Of a stretch of 64,000 nt of DNA, positions 38,302-51,500 are shown piece after piece. Numbering within the stretch: the stretch's first letter is position 1; each line of letters begins with the position of its first letter. A program made the position numbers and the translations under genes. The notes under the pieces are model-generated. The model saw only the letters and a list, made by a program, of their open reading frames with translations, made no database searches and was not told the origin of the DNA. This DNA comes from Marisa cornuarietis (taxonomy: Eukaryota; Mollusca; Gastropoda; Architaenioglossa; Ampullariidae), in assembly GCA_004794655.1 (NCBI GenBank), contig SMMW01000585.1, positions 8,307,501 to 8,371,500 of the forward strand. The letters run 5' to 3'.

Positions 38302-41300
38302 AAGAACAACTTCACTTGAAATGTCTTCACTGCATCGTGCATGTCAGTTATGAAGTGGTCCCGTCCCTGGAGCTTCAGGTTCAAGGCGTTGAGATAAGTG
38401 GTTATGTCAGATAGAAATGCCAACTTGCATTTCCACTTTTCATCCCGCAAGACTGTGGAGTCTTTTCCTTTGCTGTCCATGAACGGGAGAGATTTCCCCT
38501 TTTAACTGAAAAACTCGAGTAAGAATTTTTCCCTGACTTAGATACCGCACTTCTGTGTGATAAGGCATTCCACCGAACTGTGAATCTATTTCCTGCAAAA
38601 AAGACTGAAAAAGGCGGTGATTTAACCTTTTGGCTCTGATGAAGTTGATGTTTTGTGTTGCTCATTATATGCTCCATGTTTAGGACTTTAGCACAGAATG
38701 ATTCTTGGTGCATTATGCAGTGATATGCTATTAACTCCCCCACCTACAATTTTCCTAGCTATTTGACCCCATCCTTCCAATAAGTCCACTTTTTTGGCCG
38801 CACATTGCTTGTGCTCTATCTTTTTTAAGTGCAACAAGTTTGTCCCAGGGCAGGTTTATGTCAGTTATACTTTGACATACGTCATCAAAAATGTCCTTTC
38901 CTGTCGTCCTATGTGTGGATTTTATGTCTAATATTTCTTCTGTGATATTCAGACTGGACTCGACTCCACGGATGAAGATGGCGAGTTTTATGGTGTCAGT
39001 CGTGTCAGTACTTTCATCGACTGCAAGAGAGTGTGCAACAAAATCTTTGTTTTTTTCGATCAGCTGTGTTTTCACGTCAGTGGCCATCTCGCAAATCTGA
39101 TCATCAACTGTGTTTCTGCTGAGGTTTTCATTTGCAAACATTTGCTTTTTGTTTAGACACAAGACTTCACACACTTTCATCATCAAAAACTTCCCCTCAT
39201 TAAATGACCTGGCTGATTTAGTGATCATATTAAAACAATAAAGCCTGCTTTAACAGCAGCTTCACTTTGTGACTTTGTTGTGTATGCTGTGATCTTACAG
39301 TCCTCTTCAGTTCTTCCACTTTCTTTAGCTTCTGTTCTGCATTCAGGCTTTTCAACTTGTCCTGACATTTAGTTTTATAGTGCCGTCTCAGATTATATTC
39401 TTTGCTCATAGTCATTGTATTTCTACAAAGTAGATACACTGGCTTACCACCAATATTAGTAAACATGTATTCATCGTCCCAGTGACTTTGAAAGCCTGTT
39501 TTCAAAATAACTTTTCTCTTGGCCATTTTAACGGTTAGCTTTAATTTAAAATTTGAGTGGTATTGAAATTACAACCATCCATTCACTACACAGTGTAATA
39601 TTCTTGATCTCGATTAAGTAAATGTTTTTAGAAAAGTCACAACACATGCTTAATTCCGATCATCTTCCTTTATTCCCAGACAGATGGCACACCAATACCT
39701 ATGACTAACGTAAGTTCATACACTACCCACAACTTTAAATTAATTCTAATAAACAATTGCGTCCTCAGTGCAGTTTGCCATGTTGTGCTGTTATTGCATC
39801 AGAGCATATTTTTAGCTACTGGAGCACACAGCGTTTGTGTCGTAGCTATTTTTAGCTGTTGCAACTTACATCATCACATCACTTGCTATGTTCAAGATGA
39901 ACTTCATTATGGTTTGCACTTCTTGTCGCTGGGCCATTAATAATGATTAACTAAAATTCTTTCACAGGCCAGGTAAAACTTGATGACGGGCCAGATGTGA
40001 CCCACCGGCTGTGTGTTTGGCACCTGTGGCCTGGAGCCTTTGGGTGAAAACAGGGATGATAAAACTTAGTGCTGGCATTGAAAAAAAACCCCACCTGTAA
40101 ACAAATCTTGGAGGAAAATAACTATCACCAGCCCCTATACCCCTTCGTCCACAAGATGGGTATAATTGTACAAGTCTTTGAAATTTATATGTGATCTATT
40201 CTTATGTCATTCATATAATGGAGGTGCATTTTTGTGCTATGACAGGCATTGAACAGTATCTTAATCTGAACAATGTACCACTTGTGGTGGGTATTCCATG
40301 GCATGGCTATGACTACACATGTGAACTTTCTACTGCTGTAAGTGCTTCTTTTTCAAATCATGGTGTTTTGTATTGTGTGTTGTAGCTTAAATTAATGCAT
40401 TATTGCTATTTACAAAGTGTGCTTAAAATCTAAACTTTATCAAAGTTTTAGTTTTTTTATTAAATCTAGTTTTGAATCCTTTGGTATAGTTAGTATGGTA
40501 TGGTCTGGCTAGTATGGTATGGTTATAGTATGGTTTGATGTAAATGCCAAATGAAAACTGTTTGGTTAGCAGGAACTGAAAACATAATGCTAAGTTTTTG
40601 TTGTTTTGCTTCTGGACACATTAAGAACACTGTTTTAACATCACCATTTGGAGATCATTGGTACTAAGCATTTTTCCTCTGAGCAGCTTCCAGATTGTTC
40701 ATGATGTGCATTGTAAATTCATTTTCTGGTTGTTGACAATGTATTTCCTTGCTGCAAAGGATGGACGCTGCCAACTGAAAAAGAATAAAGATGGAACTTG
40801 TGACATCACCAAACAACGAAAGAGAATGAGTCTGGCAGAAATCCATGAGAAAAGCTATTTTAACCTGAAAAATGTTAAAACGGACCAGTTGACACAGGCA
40901 GCATATTTAAATTACCAGGTAAGAGTTTTATTGGGGAAATTACGATAATAACCATTTTAATTATTTCATAAAAATCTCCAGGTAAGAGAGAATCTAAAAT
41001 TATGGATGACACATATCATGTCAGAAAGTGATAATTTAGAAATTCCAAAGTTTGACAAGATGTCACTAAAGATAAATTTGTAGTACACATATAAGACAAA
41101 GCTACTCAACCACGTCATTTAAGAAAGTTTTGTGAAAGTGCTTTTTTATGCAGAATTATTTGGCATTTCTTAAGTTCAGGCGCACACACTGTAAGGATAA
41201 ATAAAGGAAAGGTCCTATGAGCTGAATGAAGTGGTTGAAGTACTAATCTCTCAATTGTTTGATTTCTGTTTGTATATTCAGGGACACATAATGTTTGTGC

Positions 41301-44300
41301 TTGTATGCATAAGGTGAGGAGAGAGCATGTGAAGTGATTACAACATGGAGAGAGAGAGAATTCAATAGAACAGAAGTGAAAGACCCATGTAACTAAAAGA
41401 CACAGTATAAATCTTTATCGTGCATTCAGTTTATATATCATTCTGAAAATTGAAACAGAAATTCATCAAGACGTTCTTATTTACCTTAAATAATGAGCTT
41501 CTAATAAAGCAGTTTACATTTACTGTAACTACCAAATGAAAATTAACATTGATGGCACATTATGCATTTTTTGCTTATTAAGGACAAAGCTACTAGTGTA
41601 TACCACCAAGTATGGTTGGAAAATGCTGACACACTGACCATTAAGTACAAAATCGTGAATCTGCTTCCTGTCAGAGGTGAGTTTATAAAAGTTATAGAAC
41701 TGTTAATTGCAAAACTGTAATATACCTTTTTTCCAGTGGTATCTTTCAGTTCTGTTTCAAGTGTTCCATTGTGAAATCTTTCAATAAAAATTAACCAGTT
41801 TTGCTATACTTTACAGCATTATAAAATTGGGTTACTTATGTGTTGCTTTTATTTCAGAGAGCTTTCCCAGTTTTCTTTTTCTTTATCTGTTTCATTTTAT
41901 CTTTGTTGGCTTGGAGTTATTTTTCATTTAATATTTACTTATAAGCACTGAACCATGCAGCTTATAATTTTTGTTATGGTGATCAATATTTTACACCCCA
42001 AATTCCTATCATTGGTGAACATCCACTCTTCTTAATCGACATTTGTTATTATATTCATGATGTGACAGTCACAAAACACCTTGTTTTTGTGATCATCAGT
42101 GAGAAAGTGAAAATTTTCAGCTCGTGTATATGATTGCATGGCCAATCTGACTGATTGGCTGTTTTAGAATATCAAGCCACTATGTCAGCAAAAAATTCTA
42201 TGAGTAGTAATAATGGCAGAGAGAGGTGTGTGTGTGTGAGTGGACAGGGGGAAGCAGGTGTTTTACTCTGAGCCAAGTATGAGTTAAAAATGAAAACTGA
42301 ACTCAGGACACGCCACAGGACTAACTAAATGCGACATGCAGATGACAGATCTCTCTAGACTCTGGAGCCATGTCTTGGCCATTTTTTCCATAATTGCTGT
42401 AGTCTAGTTGGTTTGTTGTAAAGTAGTTAATGTCATTTGTAGTTTTTTATGTTTAGTACATGTATTGGCTGGCTTGAAGTAAGGCATTCCACTTTTGTGT
42501 TCTAAAATGTGGGTTTTCTGTGATCATCTAAAGATAAAGAAACTGGCATTGTGACAGTATGTGTCTGTTTAAAAAATGTACTTTACCCATCTGTATATGC
42601 TGATCTCCTACATATTAGAATCCTGTTTTGATTCTATGATTTGGACTCTTTTGCCCCTCTGCAAATGTCTTTGATTAAGACAGAATCTCCCTACTCACCT
42701 TTCTTGATGTTTCGACTGCTTTGACACCATTCACCCTTCCATCCTTCTCACCACACTATATCCTTCTTCTGACATCAATGTCAAGTCTCCCTCTTAGTTC
42801 TCTTCCAGCCTTTCCAATCAACTACATTGTTGATGACTTACAATATGACCCAGTTTGATTGATATGCAGTGTTTTTCAGAGGTCCAGTTCTCATCACTTG
42901 ACTCCTAATCACTAACCATCATCACTTCTAAGCATCTTAATCACCACCATTATAGACTGACACACTTGGTCCATATTCCTTTTCTATCACCTGGAACAAA
43001 TTGGCCCTCCACATTCACCAGAAACCCATTCTTTTTACAAAACCTCACTGAAATCATTTTCTATTGCCATGGTCCTGACCTTCCTGTATTTGTGAAGCAT
43101 GACATTGTGCACATTCTTTTATTTATTTTTCATGTACCTTGCTGTATTTGTGTGTGTTTTGGCTTCCATGCACATGTATGCATGAGTGTATATGTTACAC
43201 CAATAGTATGCACGTTATAAATCCTGCAAATTTCTTCTGTCCTTAAACATACTGTAATTATTATTATCTCAACTGTTGATTTTTTTTTATAACTGTTGGA
43301 TTATTCCCTTCTCTCTCCTACATGCTTTGTCCTCATGCATAGTGTAACGTCTTTCATTTACCTTAAATTTTTTTATCTTAAGCGTGATGTTCTTTTCTTA
43401 CTGCACTTGAAACTTCCATTATGAGGGGTATATGTACTTTGAATCTACCACTATTGTTACTATTATTCCTGTTGTTGTTATTAATGTATAACAGCATACC
43501 ACCTTTAATCTGAGGTGCTCACATGCCTTCTCTGATTGCAAAACCAGGACAAGACAGCTGGAGAGAGAAATTTGAACATAAGTGCAAATTAGAATGTGTA
43601 ATGATTGTGTTAACATAGTTATCTGTTGTCCTCAGGCCTGTCACTGTGGATGGCAGAAGATCTCGCTGATGGATTTACAACAGAAAAACTTCAAGAGGAC
43701 ACCAATATGTGGAGTTGGTTGATGCATGAGATAATCCATAAAGCTGCTGTTAACCCACCACAAATCACGCACTACTTTGCAGGTCAGTATGGTTGATGTA
43801 TGTTGAGTCAATATGGATTTCATCATTTGTCATAGCACCCCTCAAGTTTGATGATGCTTACTACCATAAGTATGAGACAACACACATTATTAGCCTGTTT
43901 TTATGGAGCCATAGTTGCATGTTGCATATCATATAATGCAAGCCATAGGATTTTGATATGCATGTCATGAACAAGTGGAGTTTTCTTAAAAGAAATTTTT
44001 AGAAAAGGTGCAGATTAAGCCGAAACATCTATGTTTCTTTATTTCTCTAAGTTTCTTTTTTAAAATTGCATATTAGTATTAAGAGATACAGAAGAAATAA
44101 AAATAAAACACTTACGTTGTCATGAAAAATTCATAGTAACTGTAACATACAACAAGATAGATGAAGATTTCTATGTTGTAGTTTGAAGACCTTAAACAAA
44201 ACTCTAGTTATGGAATAATGTGCTGGTAAGGAAACCAGCAGGATTGAAATGAATGGTGCTCATCCATTGTAAAGACCATATATATTGTTCAACAATAAAT

Positions 44301-45565
44301 TGAGATTTTACTATTCTAGAAAATTCACTTAATGATGAACAACTTCAGTGTCTTGAGTTTTGGTCACATCTAAAAAAAAATCACATTCATTCTCAAGATG
44401 GGAAAGTTGATTTTTGAATATTCTTCCAAGCCTTTTCCAGAATTCTTGGACATGTGAACAGTGCAAAAAACAGTGCTCAAATGTTAAAATTTTCTGTTTA
44501 CAAAATCCACATAGAAGGGATGTAGAATTATGAGGATTTATATAGCGCATTTCCAAAGATTTGCTCACAGTGCATTATATAAATCATATAGACTAAATAA
44601 TTAACAACTATGCACCTATATTCACATATAACGGACACACTCACTCCTACAACATACACTAGTCGTGAACAAAGTAAATTACAGACAGGTTATACACGCT
44701 AATGGCCAGGACACAGTCTTAGTGAAGCTGTAGTTTGGAAAAGATGTGTATTAAGTTTACACTTAAACAGATTGTGATCAGTTGGAAGAATTTATGTAGC
44801 AATCTCATTTAAAACCACCTTAATTGCAAGTCCGTGGTAGTGTGTTCAGGCTTACAGAAAATTGTCCTCTAGTTACATTCTTCAAACTCTGTTCTCGGTG
44901 TTTCCATAACTAACTTATTTCCTTTTCTAACAGCCTCCATGCTCTGGTAGTAGCATCTTTCAGAGATGTGAGGATTGCAGTTGCAGTGCAACTTGTGTTC
45001 GAATAACTGGATAACACCCACATAAAAAATTTGTATTGAAAATCGTAGCTAATATTTAACACTCCTGCATGTATCTGCAGAAAAAAACTAAGTGTTATGC
45101 TGTACTCGGTTGTAGTGCTTCTAATGGAAGAAACAGCACAGCAGGCAAGTAGTTCTGTAATCTGATGGTGAGAACGTCACCACTTAAATGCAACAACCTT
45201 TACAGCCACCAGTGCAAACTGTATGTTCATCACAAAGTGTAGCATTCATAATCGCAATGATCATTATGGATGCTCGAGGAGGGTTGATCTGCACTGTTTG
45301 TATTGTCATGACCTGCTCACTAAGATTGAAAAAAATGACCATGTTTTGATATGTAAAATCTTTTGTTATAGAGATATTTATTGTAACATTTTTTTATGTA
45401 ACAGATACAGTGGCTGGTGCTGCTATTGGATGCCTGCTTTTGGGCACAGCCCTTGGTATAACATTTACATGCATTGCTTTGCGCCGGTGTAAACGTTCCC
45501 CACCTAAACGACCATTCAAGCTGGATGAGACTGTTGACGATTTTCATGATGATCCTGGCCTCTGA
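33422..45565 (+). CDS. CTBS-like GH18 protein, predicted catalytically altered and membrane-anchored (9 exons, 456 aa)
   Basis: This is related to lysosomal di-N-acetylchitobiase (CTBS, glycoside hydrolase 18). Exons: 33422-33586, 34352-34508, 34903-35123, 35714-35888, 40246-40337, 40760-40918, 41583-41676, 43636-43782, 45405-45565. They total 1371 nt with matching phases. A hydrophobic signal peptide covers residues 1-23. A Cys-rich start (CWCKQENGC) resembles CTBS. Family landmarks are [10 protein letters not shown] (256-265; human VPWYGYDYTC), VYHQVWLEN and [13 protein letters not shown]. The GH18 catalytic motif (DGINIDIE in human CTBS) aligns with DIIVLDMI at 140-147. The first and third acidic positions remain, but the proton-donor Glu is Ile (a Glu sits one residue later). 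The family MSYDEQ block is also lost. The last exon adds a transmembrane helix (about 405-429), a basic stop-transfer RRCKR and an acidic tail, absent from human CTBS. I infer a type I membrane pseudo-hydrolase or glycan-binding protein. Intron 4 holds a nested hAT/LINE insertion. Confidence 0.85.
36885..39526 (-). pseudogene. hAT transposase (GTF2IRD2/ZBED5-like) pseudogene
   Basis: Transposase pieces in order are 39526-39230, 39228-38755, 38743-38402, 38480-38313 and, beyond the nested insertion, 37445-36885. The last piece starts [15 protein letters not shown] and ends near [11 protein letters not shown]. The order and motifs follow the host-domesticated hAT family members, but stops and frameshifts between pieces rule out a functional gene. 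Confidence 0.85.
37456..38300 (+). mobile_element. 5'-truncated non-LTR retrotransposon nested in the hAT element
   Basis: It is bounded by a perfect 10-bp target duplication TAAGAACAAC (37446-37455 and 38301-38310). It encodes [38 protein letters not shown] and LRIFK, then the [22 protein letters not shown] C-terminal region and LVEALCAT. It ends in a (GATT)n tail at 38259-38300. Several stops and frameshifts are present. It inserted antisense to the hAT transposase. Confidence 0.9.
42670..43130 (+). pseudogene. Decayed LINE reverse transcriptase fragment
   Basis: The + strand reads [20 protein letters not shown], matching the RT domain with its first catalytic Asp (LLDLSAAFDTVDH-type), then degenerates through several stops. 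It lies in intron 7 of the CTBS-like gene. Confidence 0.5.
44320..44900 (-). pseudogene. LINE 3' fragment with zinc-knuckle-like C-terminus
   Basis: The minus strand at 44329-44568 reads [20 protein letters not shown] followed by [11 protein letters not shown], the Cys/His block typical of RVT-associated zinc fingers at LINE ORF2 C-termini. The plus-strand sequence to the right (TTTATATAGCGCATTTCC and downstream) resembles another LINE 3' UTR. It lies in intron 8 of the CTBS-like gene. Confidence 0.5.
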
Positions 45566-45794
45566 TCACCTACAAATATGCAGCTTAACAGCTGTGACAC
45601 AGGATACAGAAAAAGAAAGATACCTGTGTTGTTTTTATTGTATTGGTTATGTTCTTGGAATAGAAAGGAATAGTTTTGAGGGTATTTTTTTAAATCTTGT
45701 GATCTATCAAACCTTCTTAAAGGGATTAATGTTGACAAGTTGATGTTATTTTGTTTAAATGTTAATGGAATGTTAGTCATACAGAGATTTTCTG

Positions 45795-45800
45795 AATAAA
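45795..45800 (+). terminator. Poly(A) signal of the CTBS-like gene
   Basis: AATAAA lies about 230 bp after the TGA at 45563-45565. It is the first canonical signal downstream, and another lies near 45930. Confidence 0.5.
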
Positions 45801-48529
45801 AGATTGCTAAACTTAGAAAGGATAATAACAGTGGCATTATCTTGATGAAAGAATGGACACAATTATTAGCATGCATTCTAGAATTAGACCAATGCATTCC
45901 TAAGAATGTTTCCTCAGCTTATTTTGACATAATAAACCTTGATATTGCTTTATACACATTCTGTTAGACATAGACATCATGCTTGAGTGATGCAGTCTTG
46001 AAGCCTTCATGGTTTATGAAATCCACCATATGCAAAGAACTTATGTGATACATAGAGGGATATCTGTGTTGCATGTCTGTTTTCTTTCTTGGACAAATAA
46101 GAATTGTGCACACCTCAAAATGTTTTCACTGTCACAAGTGCCCTTTGTAAATTTTTATAAACTTCAACAATGGACGCAACCAGTGTAATGTCAAATCTCT
46201 CTTTATAGAACAATCTGGGTTTTGTAAAACATTTATGGTTTTATGTAAACAAAATGACCATGAACATCTTCATCCAGTATTTGCTGGGCATTTGACCTCT
46301 CATTTTGGTTTTTTTTTTGTGGGGGGAGGGGATATATACATATGATTGTTTTGTAAATAGTGTGTGGTAAACAAGAGAACACAGCTTTTCAAGAACATTA
46401 GTCTATGTCTGAGATTATCGATCAAAACTAATTTTTCACTTTTACATCATCTAAGTTTTTGTATCTGTGGTTCAATTAAATGTGCTATATACTCATAGAT
46501 ACATACATTTGTGCTAACTACTGTAGAATCTTGTAATTGATGTAAGTGCTTGAAGTGGCAGGCCCCTTGTAGTTGTGCTACTTGTGTGCAAGTGTTGCTC
46601 TTTCCCGTTAAACAGATTGGCAATTCTTTTAGGTCCAATGTTTCCATCTTAACAACAGGAAATGTCACAATATTTTTCAGAAACAAATATATCCCCAAGT
46701 AATTTTCCATTGAAATTCAGCTCTTTTTTTTAAAGCTGTTATAGTTTGATTAAAGTGACATTAATGTTTACTCCAACACTACAAATAAAGGAAAACAGCA
46801 AAGATGACATGCAATACCATTGCTAAATCTATGTGCATAAGCATACATACAAGAAATATTTCATGGCTTGGGTACCCTACACACACACACAAAAAGGATT
46901 AGGTAAAGTCCCCTGTTTTTACAGTTTTAATATTTACCTAGAAATGTTACTATTGCTTTATACTTGAGATTAAAAATGAATAGATCTTGTGTTAAAATCT
47001 CCTGTATATATATCCACAAGCCCAAGATGTTTAGTCGCTGCATTTTTATACGTGTGGCAAGACATTTTGTGCTAAGTGTACCAAGGTGAAATTTTACAGC
47101 ATCAAGCTTATTTGTTGAGGCAAGCATTTGAAGATATCATGTTGCCATATCTACCTTTATCTCTGTCTATTTAAATGTAGTATTTGAGGCAGGTGTACTT
47201 AAACATTTTTGTGCCTTATGTTTATATTTCATGTCGGTCTCGGAAAATACAATCATTTCAATGGCACAGATTCGAGCATTCTTTGGCTTGTTCTTCTGGA
47301 CAACAAATGATGCTGGAAACATATGCTATATTAGTATTTTTCCTTTTTTTTTGTGAAGTGTGCCATGTTGCTTTGCTTTTGTTCACTGTGCAAAATATCG
47401 GGTTTTTTTAGTCATTCCATATTGTGTGAAAAATGTAAAGTTCCAATCTGAGAATCCTGAAACCCTTCAGGGGTAAATATATTTTGTTACCCATTCCAAT
47501 CTCTATATTTATAAAAAATGCCCTTAAAATATTTTTCAAAATTTCTTGACAGTGTCATATTTTGTCCTACATGACCAGTTTTGCCATTCAACTTTACTTG
47601 TAATGTTTTCAAAATTTGCTGTATTTTGTACAAAAAAAAAAAAAAAAAAAAAATCCAATATGTATACTTCAAAAAAATAATTATATGGATGAGTTTTGGA
47701 TTGTTTTTAAATGAGAAGTCACTGTGTGCAGTAGTTATGTAAATGCACATTCTCATTTAAATTTCATTAAATTTAGAAACATGCATCTGCTCTTTTACCT
47801 TTTAAAAAGTATTTTACATATCTCTATAGTTTCACACAGCAAGACATATCTTTCTAGCACATCTGTGTATGAAATGTTTTGGTGTAATTGTATATTCCCA
47901 TAAAAAGTCATTCATACGTTTATAGACATATAGCTGCATTCTGATTTGCAGCATCACTAACAGTACATTCCCCCCTCAACACAATCAATCACAATAAAGG
48001 TCAATTAACTTTAACGAGCAACACTTTACAAACATTTCTTTTCATTTTAATAAATGCGATGCATAAAAGCTAAGTCATGACTACTGAAAGAAATGCTTTT
48101 GCAAAGACTGTAATGGAACGCAATTCATCACACCCATGAAAACCTTCACAAAATGCACCAGTGAAGGTTAATTTGCTAACAGTGAAAAATTGTGAAGGGT
48201 TTTTTGAAATTATTTTGCAGTTAAATAATTCTATGAAAATGAAGATAAATTTCTGGACACTTTGTATGCAGACGAGTCACTTCTGCAGGCTGGTTTCCAA
48301 CTTCTTTGAAAGAGAAGATGCTCCCCTAGTTTTACTTCTTTGTCATTATTTTAGTATGACCAACACAAGAACAGAAACTATAAAATGAGAGCATTACTGT
48401 ATATTACAGTATGGCAAAACAGAGAACCATAAGACTGTCAGCCAGCAGCATGATGTGCTTCCTATTGCTGCCACATTCTCTGCCTAAAATGTTTAGCAGT
48501 TACTTTCTTTCCACTGGTACCCCAAAACT
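45801..48529. other. Intergenic DNA between the CTBS-like gene and HSPBP1
   Basis: AT-rich with a 22-bp A-run at 47631-47652 and no recognisable coding exon or transposon. The rightmost part is the 3' UTR of HSPBP1. A minus-strand ATTAAA near 48050 is a possible weak poly(A) signal. Confidence 0.5.
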
Positions 48530-51500
48530 TCATCGCTGACCTTCTTCTTCCCCGTCTTCACTGATGATGCGCAACAATTCCTGTGCATACTCAAACTCCT
48601 CCTTAAAAAAAAAAGGTAAGAACAAAACCTGTTAAAATGACATTGGTGATGCTGAAAATCTATGCAGGTATCTTTGACCATTTTTCTTTGAATTTTAAAA
48701 CATTCCAGAAACAAAGCCACAAACTCTAGTTCCACCATTTTAGACACATCATGGGATTTCATTTACTGGTGAAAATAAAAACTGCTTATAAGACATCTTC
48801 TTTTAATGTATGTGTGTGGAGATCTGGTCAGTTTGGGCATAAACCATTGGTATTTTTTATTTTCTTAAATTCTTGATGCTAGAAAGTGTTCCTTAAAGGT
48901 AAAAGAGACCTAGATAAGAAGATAAAGCCCAGCATCAGATTGTCAACATTTTATATGCTACAGAGGTGAGATTTTTCGGGACAAGATCAGTCATTTGGCT
49001 AATTTAGATTTTAATTTTGATGAATTTGTTCACATCTTGAACAGTATTATCCGCACACAGACTAGGATTGTTTAAGTTTGGGCTGCCCTGAAAGTTGATT
49101 GCACGAGGAGGGTCTAGATCTTGGGTGATCTTGCTACTGATGTGTTCAGCTCTTGTAGCTATCATGTCTTAGTTTAGTATTGTTTTCATGTATTTGCTTC
49201 AAACCTACTAGATCTACTAAACTTTTTGTTATTGCTTGTTTACATTCTGTAAGCAAAAGAAAATTCCATACTCTTCTATGTGTACAAAGTTTGCAAATTA
49301 GCAATAATCAATCCTTCAAGAGGATCTGAGATAGTATAGTAACAGCAAAAGAGCTTTCATCATTGTTCCCAACAAACTTTGTTTACAAATGTTTGTCAAG
49401 TCTCAAAATTATCCCATTCTTGCACTGGTTGTAGTGCCAAGACCATACAGATTAATTACCCTATGTTCATCCTTGCCGTCTACAGCCTTCATTCTTTGTT
49501 GAAGAACTCCTTTGAGATTTAATTCTGGGCGACGACATTGAGCTTGAGTTGGCAGATGGTCTCGTACCAAGCACAGCAAGGCAGCCATAATATGTTCATG
49601 TTCTTGTTGATGGTCTTGCATCAAGTGACTCAGCAACTGCTCAACTATGCCCATGGCACAAAGTGTATCTGCCGAATGCAAACATTCTTAAGACTGTTTG
49701 GTTGTTATTTAATTTCATTTAACAAAACTGGTTGTATCACAATAGATTTTTGCTGAAATCAAGCTATTAGCTATGACTTATTCTCTTGAACTTAATATCC
49801 TTTCCTTCCCCACCCATAAAATGCAAGGTTTCCAGTTCCCCAGCGAGATTTTCAGATGCTTAATTAAAATTGTTCAGTTGGGATGGGTTTAAACCTGCAG
49901 ATAAAATTAAAAGCAGGTTTATTAAACAGTCAAAGAAAATATGTGCATTAAGCCTTTGAGCCCTCACCACCGGTTTACCGGTGTCAGCAAAAAATGCCAC
50001 ATTGCCGAGCCAGCAGTAAAGCAGTGTGTAACACATCATGGGTTCTGCGATTGGTTTAAACCTATTTTCACTAGCCAGTCAGAGAATCCACACTCTCAGC
50101 AAATGCTCACATATGCTCAGGAGCTAAGGGCTCAAAGGGTTAACATAATGTATTATTGTAATCTTGATCCTTGGTGTCAAATAACTGGTTTAATTAATAG
50201 AGCCCTCTATGTAAACATACCCTGACATTAAATAATAAAAAATGAAAATCAGCACTAATGTCTAGTTTATGCAATAAAACATTCCACTTAAATTTCTGCT
50301 GTTTTTATATGGTTTATAAGTTTTTACATGATGAGAAACTATTTCACACTCTGGAGGGTAAGTCTCAAAATCATTCGCCGAATCCTTTTTTTTAATTTAG
50401 ATATTTTAATTTATTTTTGGTAGTTTGATAATTTACATCATTTCTAAAGACACTCAGTAAGGAATTTTATCACAACATCCAAAAAAAAATAAAAATGTCT
50501 ACTCTCGTATAACCTGTGGTCTGTTTCAATTATATTTGAAGACGATTTAACAGGAAATGACAAAATAGCGGACAGCTTAGACCTTGTCAGATCATGCAAT
50601 GACTTGTGAATCAACAGTGGCAGGCAGGAGCACAGACTCACCTTTATATTTTGCATTGGAGCTGCACATAGTTGTCAACAAGAAAGATGCCTTCACTTTC
50701 AGTTTCTCAACATTACTCTGCATGGCTTTAAGGAGGATGGATAACCCATTATGCTTTACAAACTCCTCTTGAGCAGGTTCATGTGTGCGCACTAGGCCTA
50801 AGAAAAAAAAGGGAGGAACAAAATGGGAAATTACTTGTTCAGTCTTTCTAATAATCTATTTTTAAAAAAACCATAACGATGCTAAAGGAAGCCCTTCTGC
50901 AGTTCTACTTATTAGAGCATTTTTTTTTGTTGCCATTGTTACTTATCTATTATTTGCTCCTAAGGTAATACATACAGGAATTATCTGTACATACATGAAA
51001 TAGCATACAAAGCTTTTGTTCTGGTGATGGGATCTGGATCTTTGTCAAGAATAGTGACAATCTGTGGCAAAAATCCTTCTTGAAAAATAGCAGCCTGACA
51101 GTAGGGATTGTTCTGTACCAATGTTGCCATCAGATCAAGCCCCTGCCACCGGATGTCACTGTCTGGATGTTGCAACACAATTGGAAAAATGGAGAAACCA
51201 CCAATTTTGTGAAAATCTGAAAAAAAAAATTATTCGTCCTGCAGTTGTTTCAATCTTAATCAAATACTAAAGGCCTTTTCATTACTTCTGGAACAGAGAC
51301 AACCACTCTCTCATTTGCTTACATGCAAAGTCCAACAAGCAAGATCAATTCACAGCCCACATCCCTCTAAATGAATTAAATCAAAAATAATGCATATATT
51401 CTAATACATGAACATCTTCACTCATTTTAAAATGAATTTTTAAAACAAAATTCAAAGTTTTTAAGCATCCTTACCACTATTTTGTCCTTAAATCTGGCTA

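Larger units (their letters stand above)
36677..40028 (-). mobile_element. hAT (Charlie/ZBED-type) transposon in intron 4 of the CTBS-like gene
   Basis: The termini TAGGGATGTCAAACTC (left) and CACAGGTGCCAAAC (right, reverse complement) match hAT ends. 8-bp duplications GCCTAGAG (36669-36676) and GCCTGGAG (40029-40036) flank them with 7/8 identity. The minus strand encodes a broken transposase. It starts [20 protein letters not shown] at 39526. It continues with [18 protein letters not shown] (near 39000), [14 protein letters not shown] (near 38720) and [20 protein letters not shown] (near 38430). It ends in the dimerisation block [14 protein letters not shown] (near 37050). Several frameshifts plus a nested insertion make it inactive. 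Confidence 0.9.
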
